Source: Chryseobacterium scophthalmum
GTDB taxonomy: Bacteria; Bacteroidota; Bacteroidia; Flavobacteriales; Weeksellaceae
Reading direction: 5' to 3'
Assembly (NCBI RefSeq): GCF_900143185.1
Contig: NZ_FSRQ01000002.1
Coordinates: 558,001 to 622,000, forward strand
DNA: 64,000 nucleotides
The notes under the pieces: generated by a model
The model's database searches: none
Told to the model about the DNA's origin: nothing
What the model saw: the letters and a program-made list of their open reading frames with translations, nothing else
Made by a program: the position numbers and the translations under genes
Shown here: piece by piece, positions 33,093 to 41,685 of the stretch
Layout of the letters: the number at the start of each line of letters is the position of its first letter
Position numbering within the stretch: position 1 is the first letter of the stretch

Positions 33093-33148
33093 GATACAAA
33101 TTGTATCTGCAAATATATGAAAAATGATACAAATAGTATCTAATTTTG
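33093..33148. promoter_or_regulatory. twin operators and divergent promoters, S24 repressor / dinB
   Basis: Palindromes GATACAAATTGTATC (33093-33107) and GATACAAATAGTATC (33126-33140), centres 33 bp apart (about three turns). Minus promoter: TATATTTG at 33110-33117, whose transcript would start only ~10 nt before the repressor ATG. Plus promoter: TAATTTTG at 33141-33148, whose start point falls almost on the dinB GTG, hence a leaderless mRNA is likely. Confidence 0.7.
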
Positions 33149-33152
33149 TAAA

Positions 33153-34301
33153 GTGAATCGTGCGATTGTACATATGGACTTGGACGCATTTTTTGTATCC
33201 TGCGAGAGGCGTAATAATGCTCAACTTGATGGAATCCCCCTTATCATAGGAGGTGGAGACCGTGGAGTGGTTGCGTCATGTTCCTATGAAGCAAGGAAAT
33301 TTGGAGTTCGCTCAGCGATGCCGATTCGAATGGCTCTCAGATTATGCCCAGATGCTAAAGTGATTCGTGGAGATCATGAGCTGTATTCTAATTTATCGCA
33401 TACCGTAACTGAAATTATTCAGGAAAAAGTACCTGTGTTGGAAAAAGCAAGTATCGATGAATTCTATTTGGACCTTACCGGAATGGATAAATTTTTCGGC
33501 TGCTATCAATGGACACAGGAAATTGCTGCAGCAGTAAAAAAAGAAGCTGGACTTCCCATAAGTTTTGCCTTATCTACGAATAAAACTGTTTCAAAAATTG
33601 GAACAGGAGAATCAAAACCTTTGGGAAGACTAGAAATTAAAGAAATAGAAGTGCAATCATTTTTAAACCCTCTATCTATTAAAAAGATTCCGATGGTTGG
33701 TGATAAGACTTTTCAATTGTTATCAAGAATTGGAATTCGAACCATTCATACTTTAGCTGAAATGCCGGTACTGGTACTTCAGCAAATGATCGGAGTCAAT
33801 GGAAAAGAACTTTGGAAAAAGGCGAATGGGATTGATGAAAATCCTGTTGTTCCTTATTCAGAAAGAAAATCGATTTCAACGGAAAGAACTTTTACGAATG
33901 ATACAATGGATATCATGGAACTGAAAAGACTGATATCAGGAATGGCTGAACAATTGGCTTATCAATTAAGACAGGAAAAATGGCTGACTTCAACAGTGGT
34001 AGTCAAGATCCGTTATGCAAATTTCGATACAGAAACAAAACAGCATAAAGTAGCCTATACTTCAGCGGATCATACACTTTCGAGAGTGGCTCTGGAACTT
34101 TTCAATCAGATATATACAAGAAGAATGAGATTAAGATTGGTGGGGTTGCGGTTTACAGGACTTGTTCATGGTAACCATCAGATGAATCTGTTTGAAGATA
34201 CGGAAGAACAGATGAGCTTATATCAGACAATGGATTATTTGAAGAATCGGTTTGGTGTCGATGCGGTCGGCAGAGCATCCGGTTTTGATTTTGGAAAATA
34301 A
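33153..34301 (+). CDS. dinB: DNA polymerase IV-like Y-family polymerase
   Basis: 382 aa, GTG start. Translesion polymerase. Catalytic residues: Asp9 and Asp11 in HMDLDAFFVS, and Asp102-Glu103 in KASIDEFYLDL. Thumb and little-finger regions follow; near the C-terminus QMNLFED is a beta-clamp-binding peptide. The later ATG at 33174 would remove the first beta-strand, so GTG is preferred. It sits under the S24 operator and directly upstream (18 bp) of a second polymerase gene. Confidence 0.92.
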   Translation: MNRAIVHMDLDAFFVSCERRNNAQLDGIPLIIGGGDRGVVASCSYEARKFGVRSAMPIRMALRLCPDAKVIRGDHELYSNLSHTVTEIIQEKVPVLEKASIDEFYLDLTGMDKFFGCYQWTQEIAAAVKKEAGLPISFALSTNKTVSKIGTGESKPLGRLEIKEIEVQSFLNPLSIKKIPMVGDKTFQLLSRIGIRTIHTLAEMPVLVLQQMIGVNGKELWKKANGIDENPVVPYSERKSISTERTFTNDTMDIMELKRLISGMAEQLAYQLRQEKWLTSTVVVKIRYANFDTETKQHKVAYTSADHTLSRVALELFNQIYTRRMRLRLVGLRFTGLVHGNHQMNLFEDTEEQMSLYQTMDYLKNRFGVDAVGRASGFDFGK

Positions 34302-34319
34302 CTTGTAAACTTTTCTATT

Positions 34320-37300
34320 ATGTTTCTAAATTGTCATTCTTTCCACAGTCTTCGTTACGGTACTTTATCGATGGAAGAATTAGTACAGCAAGCACATTCT
34401 TTGGGTATCAAAGAATTAGTACTGACGGATATTAATACGATTACTGCTATTTATGATTTCAAGAAAGAATGTGAAAAAGTAGGAATTAAACCTATTGCTG
34501 GAATCGAAGTCAGAAAAGAGAATAAGCTGCTTTATATTGCTATTGCAAAAGAGTTCTCAGGAATTGGTGAAGTCAATAAAGCGTTGACGGATCACAATTG
34601 TTATGGAGCAGAACTTTCTGAAACGGCTCCTGCATTTAAAAATGTTTTTATTGTTTATTCGATAGATAACATTCCTTCAAAGCTAAAAGAAAATGAGTTT
34701 ATTGGAGTCCGGGAAGAAGAATTGAATTTATTGATTCGTCCTGAATTTAAAAGGCTAATTCCGAAAATGGTGGTTCTTCAGCCGGTTACATTCAGTACTA
34801 AAAAAGAATATAATCTTCATAGAATTTTAAGGGCTATTGATAACAATACTTTATTGTCAAAACTGGCTGAGCAAGATGTTTGCAAAAAATCGGAATATTT
34901 TAAATCCGAAGATTTAATTATTGGGGCTTTTCAAAGATATCCAGAGATCCTAAAGAATACAAAAAAAATCCTGCATGCCTGTAGTTTTGAATTTGATTTT
35001 GAAAAAGTTAAGAACAAACAATACTATACTAAGTCCAAAGAATCCGATGTAAAGCTTTTGAGAAGATTAGCGTATTTGGGACTGAAAAAGCGTTATGGTA
35101 AAGATCATGAAATCGCAAAAATAAGAGTAGAGAAAGAACTGAAAGTAATTGATGAACTCAACTTTTGTTCTTACTTTTTGATTACATGGGATATTGTGCG
35201 ATACAGCAATAGGATGGGGTTTATGCATGTAGGACGTGGAAGCGGAGCCAATTCAATTGTCAGTTACTGTATCGGGATTACGGATATATGTCCTTTAGAA
35301 CTTGATCTATATTTTGAAAGATTCTTAAACCTTAACAGAAAAAGCCCTCCGGATTTCGATATCGATTGGAGTTGGCAGAATAGAGATACAATTCTGGAAT
35401 ATATTTTCAATCGTTACGGAAAAAATCATGTCGCTTTCTGTGGAACCAATGTTGAATTCAAATACAAATCAAGATTCAGAGAAGTCGGGAAAGCTTTTGG
35501 ATTGCCAAAAGATGAGTTGGACGACCTGACGAAAAAGCCAATGGAAGCTCATGAAATCAATTCTGTTGTCCAGACAATCCATAAATATGTAAGGCTGATG
35601 GAAAGATTTCCTAATCAAAGAAGTATGCATGCATGTGGAATTTTGATTTCTGAAGAACCTATTACCAATTATTCTGCACTCGAAATGCCACCGAAGGGAT
35701 TTCCTATTGTTCAATTCGATATGAATGTAGCAGAAGATATTAAGTTAGAAAAATTTGATATTCTATCTCAAAGAGGGCTTGGAACGATAAAAGATACTGT
35801 CGAGCTGATTAAAAAAACAAGAGGAGTCGATGTTGATATCCGTGATACGAGAATTTCCAAAGATGAAGAAAAAGCTAATGAATATTTGGCTATCGGAAGA
35901 ACGATCGGCTGTTTTTACATAGAATCTCCTGCGATGCGAGGACTTTTAAGAAGATTAAAATGTGATAATTACAGAATACTGGTTGCGGCTTCTTCTATTA
36001 TCAGACCTGGAGTAGCGCAAAGTGGTATGATGCGAGAATATATTTTCAGGCATAATCACCCAGATCAGTTTGAGTATTTCCATTCAGTATTTGAGGAACA
36101 TTTAAGAGAAACGTACGGAATTATGGTTTATCAGGAAGATGTAATTAAAATTGCTCAATATTTTGGTGGCTTATCCTTAGCTGATGGAGATATTCTGCGA
36201 AGAGCAATGAGTGGAAAAGGGCGCTCCATTAAAAAGCTTCAGGAAGTAAAGGCTAATTTTTTTAAATCCTGTAAAGATAAAGGGCATTCATTAGAACTTA
36301 CTGCTGAAGCGTATCGACAGATTGAATCCTTTGCAGGGTATTCTTTTTGTAAAGCACATTCCGCCTCCTATGCGGTGGAGAGTTATCAAAGTTTATATTT
36401 GAAGGTTTATTATCCATTGGAATTCATGGTTTCCGTGATCAATAATCAGGGGGGATTTTATCGTACTGAAGTATATATCCATGAAGCGAAAATGTCGGGA
36501 GGGAATGTCCAGGTGCCTTGTGTGAATTCAAGTGAATTCCAGACTATTTTAAAGGGGGAAAATATTTTTTTAGGGCTGATGCTTTTGGAAGGATTAGAGA
36601 CAAGAATTGCCCACGGAATTGTTAACGAACGGGAAAGAAATGGAGATTATAAATCTTTACAAGACTTTGTCAAACGGATTCCAATTGGTATTGAAACAAT
36701 CCAGACCTTAATTTTTATTGGAGCATTTCGGTTTACGGGTAAGCAAAAAAATGAACTTCTTGTTGAAGCAAGAGTGTTATTGGTAAATTTTAAACCAGAG
36801 AATCGAGGTTTAATGTTAATTGAAGAACCTGTCCAAGAATTTAAGCTTCCCGAACTCAAAAGGGAAAATTTTGAGGATGCTTTTGATGAAATTGAATTGA
36901 TTGGTTTTCCTATTTCATGCAGTCCTTTTGATTTACTGCAAACAAAGTATAGAGGATCAGTGTTTGTAAAAGATTTATCGAAGTTTCATAAACGACAAGT
37001 AAAAATGTTGGCTTATCTAATTGCCAGAAAACATGTGCCAACAAAGAAAGGAGAAATGTATTTTGGAACCTGGATCGATGCAAACGGAGATTATTTCGAT
37101 ACTGCTCATTTTCCAGACAGTCTAAAGCAATCTGATTTTCAGGGAGGAGGCTGCTATTTGCTGTTGGGAACCGTAGAAGTAGATTATCATTTCCCTACCA
37201 TTACTATTCACAAGATGGCAAAGATGCCAATGATTCCTGACCCACGTTATTCTTATGATAAGGAAAAACAATATGATATTCATCGACAGATTAAAGAAGA

Positions 37301-37379
37301 TGTAAGTATGACTTCTAGGCAACCTTATCCACAAATTCATGAGATTGAATTACCAAGATTTACTTTTGATAAAAAATAA
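34320..37379 (+). CDS. dnaE2: DnaE-type DNA polymerase III alpha subunit (DnaE2-like, damage-inducible)
   Basis: 1019 aa, shorter than replicative DnaE (~1160+). N-terminal PHP domain (FHSLRYGTLSMEELVQQAHS; LTDINTITAIYDF) lacking some metal-binding histidines, then the polymerase core with catalytic acids Asp345, Asp347 and Asp349 in PPDFDIDWSW, GRGSGANSIVSYCIGI, and the later DGDILRRAMSGKGR and FAGYSFCKAHSASYA motifs, and an OB-like C-terminus. Pairing with a Y-family polymerase under an S24/LexA-type repressor is the arrangement of mutasome cassettes, which copy damaged DNA with errors. Confidence 0.9.
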   Translation: MFLNCHSFHSLRYGTLSMEELVQQAHSLGIKELVLTDINTITAIYDFKKECEKVGIKPIAGIEVRKENKLLYIAIAKEFSGIGEVNKALTDHNCYGAELSETAPAFKNVFIVYSIDNIPSKLKENEFIGVREEELNLLIRPEFKRLIPKMVVLQPVTFSTKKEYNLHRILRAIDNNTLLSKLAEQDVCKKSEYFKSEDLIIGAFQRYPEILKNTKKILHACSFEFDFEKVKNKQYYTKSKESDVKLLRRLAYLGLKKRYGKDHEIAKIRVEKELKVIDELNFCSYFLITWDIVRYSNRMGFMHVGRGSGANSIVSYCIGITDICPLELDLYFERFLNLNRKSPPDFDIDWSWQNRDTILEYIFNRYGKNHVAFCGTNVEFKYKSRFREVGKAFGLPKDELDDLTKKPMEAHEINSVVQTIHKYVRLMERFPNQRSMHACGILISEEPITNYSALEMPPKGFPIVQFDMNVAEDIKLEKFDILSQRGLGTIKDTVELIKKTRGVDVDIRDTRISKDEEKANEYLAIGRTIGCFYIESPAMRGLLRRLKCDNYRILVAASSIIRPGVAQSGMMREYIFRHNHPDQFEYFHSVFEEHLRETYGIMVYQEDVIKIAQYFGGLSLADGDILRRAMSGKGRSIKKLQEVKANFFKSCKDKGHSLELTAEAYRQIESFAGYSFCKAHSASYAVESYQSLYLKVYYPLEFMVSVINNQGGFYRTEVYIHEAKMSGGNVQVPCVNSSEFQTILKGENIFLGLMLLEGLETRIAHGIVNERERNGDYKSLQDFVKRIPIGIETIQTLIFIGAFRFTGKQKNELLVEARVLLVNFKPENRGLMLIEEPVQEFKLPELKRENFEDAFDEIELIGFPISCSPFDLLQTKYRGSVFVKDLSKFHKRQVKMLAYLIARKHVPTKKGEMYFGTWIDANGDYFDTAHFPDSLKQSDFQGGGCYLLLGTVEVDYHFPTITIHKMAKMPMIPDPRYSYDKEKQYDIHRQIKEDVSMTSRQPYPQIHEIELPRFTFDKK

Positions 37380-37711
37380 CATAATATTCATAATATTTAT
37401 AATATTCATAATATATATTATGTTTATGGCTGTTTTTTAATAAAAAGTTATTGAGTTTTATATTTTTTTTATAAGTTTGTGTAAACAAAAAAATCTGCCT
37501 AGTATTTGGAGCACTAACAGATTTTATTTGTTCGATAAAAGTATATGGAAAAAAGAGAATTCTTTTGTCCCCTATATCTTATTTTCTTATAGCAAATATA
37601 AAAAATATTGCTAAATAAAAAAATATCTTAATTAAATTTTTCACTAAAAATTTAATTATCAAATTGATATAGAGTGATAACGATACTCAGTTTCCAATAC
37701 TTAATCAATTA
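37380..37711. other. AT-rich gap between dnaE2-like gene and recombinases
   Basis: No gene. Contains a short microrepeat of ATAATATTCAT units (37383-37422), a hairpin with arms AAATCTG / CAGATTT (around 37490-37525) that may end the polymerase operon, and a perfect 11-bp hairpin ATTAAATTTTT-cact-AAAAATTTAAT (37631-37656) upstream of the first recombinase. Confidence 0.5.
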
Positions 37712-38959
37712 TTGTTAAACTTTATATCAATATTTATGAACAAAAACATTCATGAACTACACTCGCAGCTTGAAACGTATATTAAAGAGAATATATATTC
37801 AAGCAGTATGACAGAACGCTTATCTACAGAATACAACAGGCTTCTCGAATACATGAAAGAAAAATCAACTGAGATTTATACACCGGAATTGGGAGAGACC
37901 TATTTAAAATATAGGAATACGATTATCAAGAAGCGTAAGTACCACCATTATGATGCACGTTACGTTACACTGCTAAATGGGATGCTTCAGGAACGTTGGA
38001 TATTAAAAATTTCCCGAACAAAGTATGATGCGCCATTTCCAGGGCAGCTTGGTTATTATTTTACAGATTTTTTAGAGAAATATACCATTGAAAAAAAATT
38101 AAAGACGAATACAAGAAATAATTATTATCGAAGTCTTTACAAATTTTGTGAACGAATGGAGTATGAAAAGATATTAGAATTAAAAGATATTACTGCTGAA
38201 AAAATTCTTGATTTTATGTCATCCGTAAAAAATTGCAGAGATCATAGTGCAATAATATTAAGGGCGGCACTAAAAAAGCTTCATGATGAGGGGGTGATAG
38301 ATCGTCGCACTTCAAAGATATTAGATCATTTAAAAATTAGAGTAAGAAATGAAATCCAAACATACTTTACAGCTGATGAGATTTTACGGCTTGAGCAAAG
38401 TATAAATAGAACTATATCAAAAGGCAAAAGGGATTATGCTATGATTTTATTAGCAACTAGACTAGGGTTAAGATCTTCTGATATCAGATATCTTAAATTT
38501 TCCAATATTGATTGGAAGAATAATATAATTCGCTTGGAGCAATTCAAAACAAAAGTCCCTATTGAATTACCTTTATTGGTAGATATTGGGGAAGCATTAA
38601 TTGATTACATCAAAAATGGTAGGCCTAAGATAAAATCAAAGGATATATTTCTAAGAGACCTTGGCCCATATACAACGATGACAAGTGGTGCATTTTATAA
38701 TAATATCCGTCATTATTTGAAAAAAGCCCGTATTAATTACAGTACCAGAAAGCACGGCAGTCATGCACTACGACATAGCTTAGCAACAAACTTATTGAAG
38801 AATAGAGTTCCAATATCAATAATTTCAGATACATTAGGGCATTCGAATACAAGCGTAACAATGGATTATTTACACATTAGTGTGGAAAATTTACTTGAAT
38901 GTTCTTTAGACGTACCTATGGTTGATGATAATTTTTACTTACAAGCAAATTTTAAATAA
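37712..38959 (+). CDS. tyrosine recombinase 1 of a tandem trio
   Basis: 415 aa; an ATG at 37736 (MNKNIHELHSQLETYI) may be the true start. N-terminal core-binding domain, then a catalytic domain with the Arg in TRLGLRSSDIRYLKF, His-x-x-Arg in SHALRHSLATNLL, His in LGHSNTSVT and Tyr in MDYLHIS. The three recombinase genes are head-to-tail with overlaps or a few bases between, as in recombinase-in-trio and Tn554-type elements; they are probably the machinery that moves the 27.8-kb island. Confidence 0.85.
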   Translation: MLNFISIFMNKNIHELHSQLETYIKENIYSSSMTERLSTEYNRLLEYMKEKSTEIYTPELGETYLKYRNTIIKKRKYHHYDARYVTLLNGMLQERWILKISRTKYDAPFPGQLGYYFTDFLEKYTIEKKLKTNTRNNYYRSLYKFCERMEYEKILELKDITAEKILDFMSSVKNCRDHSAIILRAALKKLHDEGVIDRRTSKILDHLKIRVRNEIQTYFTADEILRLEQSINRTISKGKRDYAMILLATRLGLRSSDIRYLKFSNIDWKNNIIRLEQFKTKVPIELPLLVDIGEALIDYIKNGRPKIKSKDIFLRDLGPYTTMTSGAFYNNIRHYLKKARINYSTRKHGSHALRHSLATNLLKNRVPISIISDTLGHSNTSVTMDYLHISVENLLECSLDVPMVDDNFYLQANFK

Positions 38960-38966
38960 AATAAAT

Positions 38967-39956
38967 ATGGATAAAAAATTTGTATATACAAGTAAGCTAG
39001 CGCCTTATATTCAGGGATTTTTAAAAGAGAGAGGGCTTAAGGGATATAATTCATCGGCACTTAAATGGATTTTATTAGAGATCGATAAATTTTGCAATGA
39101 TTATAACATGAAAGACCATTTTATAAGAGAAGAGATTGTAAATAAATGGAGAAAAACCAGAACTAATGATAGTGACCGGTCTTTATACATGAAGTACAAT
39201 GCCTGGATTCAACTAGGTAATTATATGCGTGATTTAGGTATAGACTGTTATGTACCGATTCCTTATAGAAAAGGAGCAAAAAATAATTATATTCCATATA
39301 TTTTTACCCATGAAGAAATTCAAACTATATTTTCACTCTCAAATTATTTAAAAATAAGTTATAAATATTCACAAACTATGATCTTTACTATGCCGGCAAT
39401 ACTTCGATTACTTTATAGTGCTGGATTAAGAATTGGTGAAGTATTAGCAATTAAAAATAAAGATATCGATTTTGAAAAAAGAACAATAGTAATAAACGAT
39501 TCTAAAAATAATACTCAAAGACTCGCAGCAATAAATGATTCGTTATTACCAGTATTGCTACAGTACAAAGAATTTCGAGACAAAAATCCAATAGAAAAAA
39601 TTCTTTTACCTGAGTCACCATTTTTTATTACACAAAGAGGAAAAAGCTGTCTGGGAGAAAGTGTTAGACGTTGGTTTTGTGAAATTTTAAATACAGCAGG
39701 AATATCTTCAAAGTCGGGAGGAAATCCTCCACGAATTCATGATCTTAGGCATACCGCTGCTGTTCATAGCCTTGTAAAGATGGTGCGTAATAACATAGAT
39801 GTTTATTGTGCATTGCCAATGATTTCTTTGTTTTTAGGTCATAACGATCCAAGGTCAACCAATAATTATGTTAGGTTGACAAACGAAATGTTTCCAGGAA
39901 TAATACAGCTAGAACATCCGACATCTTTAATTTTTCCAAAAATCACTCAAAATTAA
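38967..39956 (+). CDS. tyrosine recombinase 2 of the trio
   Basis: About 329 aa from the ATG at 38967 (MDKKFVYTSKLAPYIQGFLK), 7 bp after the first recombinase stop; an earlier overlapping start at 38922 is possible. Catalytic residues: Arg in YSAGLRIGEVLAIK, His-x-x-Arg in IHDLRHTAAVHS, His in FLGHNDPRST and Tyr in NNYVRLT. Belongs to the XerD-like phage integrase fold. Confidence 0.85.
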   Translation: MDKKFVYTSKLAPYIQGFLKERGLKGYNSSALKWILLEIDKFCNDYNMKDHFIREEIVNKWRKTRTNDSDRSLYMKYNAWIQLGNYMRDLGIDCYVPIPYRKGAKNNYIPYIFTHEEIQTIFSLSNYLKISYKYSQTMIFTMPAILRLLYSAGLRIGEVLAIKNKDIDFEKRTIVINDSKNNTQRLAAINDSLLPVLLQYKEFRDKNPIEKILLPESPFFITQRGKSCLGESVRRWFCEILNTAGISSKSGGNPPRIHDLRHTAAVHSLVKMVRNNIDVYCALPMISLFLGHNDPRSTNNYVRLTNEMFPGIIQLEHPTSLIFPKITQN

Positions 39957-39962
39957 TTAGCT

Positions 39963-40982
39963 ATGACAGATTTTGCAAAATACTTACAAAGTTTTTTCCA
40001 TAAATATCTTCTTGGAAATTATGGAGCTTCATCCAATACTATAAGAGCATATAAAAAAAGCTTCAGTTTGTTGGTATCATTTATGACTAAGGTAAAAAAT
40101 ATACCTCCTCACAAACTTGAACTAAAACATTTAAATAAAGATTCAATATCTGAATTTTTGATGTGGCTTGAGACGGATTGCAATAATTCTATTTCAACAA
40201 GAAATAATCGTTACGGAGCCATTTGTTCTTTTTGTAAATATTTACAATATGAAGTACCAGACAGATTAGCTGAGTGGCAAAATATCCGATCAATTAAAAG
40301 TAAAAAAGGATTTTCAAAAGTAATGAATTATTTGTCTGTAGAAGGTATAAATTTATTACTTGAACAAGCGTCTATGGACACTTTGGCTTCTCGTCGGGAT
40401 TTAGCTATGTTAGCATTGTTATATGATAGCGGAATGCGAGTTCAGGAACTTGTAGATCTAAGCCCATCATGTGTAAGGTTTGAATATCCTTATCATATAA
40501 GAGTAACAGGTAAAGGTAATAAGCAACGAGACATTCCTTTGCTGAAAGAACAAATTAATTTATTGGAACGATATGTCAAAGAGAATCATTTGCTCAGGCC
40601 TGAAAAACAATTTAGCCCTTTATTTTTTAATCGAGGAGGAGGAAAGCTTACTCCTGCAGGTATAACTTATATTTTAAAGAAATACGCAAAAAGTGCTAGA
40701 ATAGTTAATAGCCATCTGATTCCTGAAATTATTAGTCCTCACGTGTTTAGGCATTCTAAAGCAATGCACCTTTTACAAGGTGGAGTTAATATTGTTTACA
40801 TTCGAGATATTTTAGGACATGTAAGTGTACAAACAACGGAGAGGTATGCAAGAGCTGATTCAAAACAAAAACGGGATGCTCTTGAAGCAGCTTACCAAGA
40901 TGTAATCCCAGAAAAAGGAAAACTTGGTTCTTGGGAAGGAAATGATGAGGAGATAGATTTTTTAACTAATTTAGGTATTTAA
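39963..40982 (+). CDS. tyrosine recombinase 3 of the trio
   Basis: 339 aa, starting 6 bp after recombinase 2. N-terminal SAM-like domain (YGASSNTIRAYKKSFSLLVS) and catalytic residues Arg in YDSGMRVQELVDLS, Lys strand RVTGKGNKQRDIPL, His-x-x-Arg in SPHVFRHSKAMH, His in ILGHVSVQTT, Tyr in ERYARAD. The operon ends in a perfect palindromic terminator. Confidence 0.85.
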   Translation: MTDFAKYLQSFFHKYLLGNYGASSNTIRAYKKSFSLLVSFMTKVKNIPPHKLELKHLNKDSISEFLMWLETDCNNSISTRNNRYGAICSFCKYLQYEVPDRLAEWQNIRSIKSKKGFSKVMNYLSVEGINLLLEQASMDTLASRRDLAMLALLYDSGMRVQELVDLSPSCVRFEYPYHIRVTGKGNKQRDIPLLKEQINLLERYVKENHLLRPEKQFSPLFFNRGGGKLTPAGITYILKKYAKSARIVNSHLIPEIISPHVFRHSKAMHLLQGGVNIVYIRDILGHVSVQTTERYARADSKQKRDALEAAYQDVIPEKGKLGSWEGNDEEIDFLTNLGI

Positions 40983-40987
40983 TATAA

Positions 40988-41017
40988 AAACAAAGTGCTT
41001 TTAAAAGCACTTTGTTT
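40988..41017. terminator. perfect palindromic terminator after the recombinase trio
   Basis: A 30-bp perfect palindrome: 15-bp arms AAACAAAGTGCTTTT / AAAAGCACTTTGTTT with no spacer. It starts 6 bp after the last recombinase stop. Confidence 0.75.
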
Positions 41018-41035
41018 ATAAATAATAATAAAATG

Positions 41036-41069
41036 CGTCAAGCTCTGTCGTTTTACTAAACTAGTTTTG
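41036..41069 (+). promoter_or_regulatory. promoter H: island-type promoter inside the mobile element
   Basis: CGTCA-AGCTC-TGTCG at 41036-41050, exactly 11 bp, then TAGTTTTG at 41062-41069 (full -7 match), directed along the plus strand. Same architecture as promoters A-F of the WYL/toxin regulon 20-30 kb away. A GTTAT-agata-ATAAC palindrome follows at 41069-41083. Confidence 0.6.
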
Positions 41070-41175
41070 TTATAGATAATAACAATATATTAAATATTTG
41101 AATACCTTTAAGATATTTAATTAAAAAAGTTATTTTTATGCAAAATTAATAATCTCAACTTAAATCAAGACAAGC

Positions 41176-41220
41176 ATGAAAAAATTCTATATGAGTGCAT
41201 TTTGGTGTGCGTTTTTTTGA
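41176..41220 (+). CDS. very short hydrophobic ORF downstream of promoter H
   Basis: ATG followed by KKFYMSAFWCAFF and a TGA formed by a run of seven T. One T less would let the frame continue EYFCSGIANFVKTHL to a stop at 41264-41266, giving a 29-residue hydrophobic peptide. Only its position ~100 bp after promoter H makes it worth listing. The rest of 41018-41298 holds no other gene I can support. Confidence 0.25.
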   Translation: MKKFYMSAFWCAFF

Positions 41221-41298
41221 GTATTTCTGCTCTGGAATTGCTAACTTTGTTAAGACACATTTATAGTATTATAGAAATGGACAAACACTGAAATCATT

Positions 41299-41685
41299 CT
41301 ATTTTTTCCAGACCATAACAACTTGCCGAAATTCTGGTCTTTGCAATTCGACAAAACCTGCATCTGCGGCAGCTTTAATCGATGCAGTATTGGACTTTCG
41401 TGAATGCATATAGATCTCATCTAGACCGCTTTCCTTACAAGCCATTGCATAAGCTACCCTTCCTATATGCTGGCCTTGGAACTGCTTGTTGATGAAAATA
41501 TCTATTGATGGATGATTCCCCAATACTTCATCAGTATTATAATCAATATATATTTTACCGACCCTTTGTTCACCAAGATATATATGCCAATATTTTCCTC
41601 TCACTTTATCGTGCAAGTTTTGACCGCTTCCCAGCTTTAAGGAGATATTGTTATCTTTTTCAGAAACCTGTGTTATATTATTCAT
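41299..41685 (-). CDS. GNAT acetyltransferase of the RiPP cluster
   Basis: 128 aa. GNAT features: HIYLGEQRVGKIYIDY strands, INKQFQGQHIGRVAYAMACK (acetyl-CoA loop, Q-x-x-H-I-G-R), and SNTASIKAAADAGFVELQRP. Its ATG overlaps the arginase stop codon (ATGA), so it is translationally coupled to the RiPP operon. It may acetylate the mature peptide (for example a new ornithine or the N-terminus) or confer self-resistance; sequence cannot decide. Confidence 0.75.
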   Translation of the reverse strand: MNNITQVSEKDNNISLKLGSGQNLHDKVRGKYWHIYLGEQRVGKIYIDYNTDEVLGNHPSIDIFINKQFQGQHIGRVAYAMACKESGLDEIYMHSRKSNTASIKAAADAGFVELQRPEFRQVVMVWKK

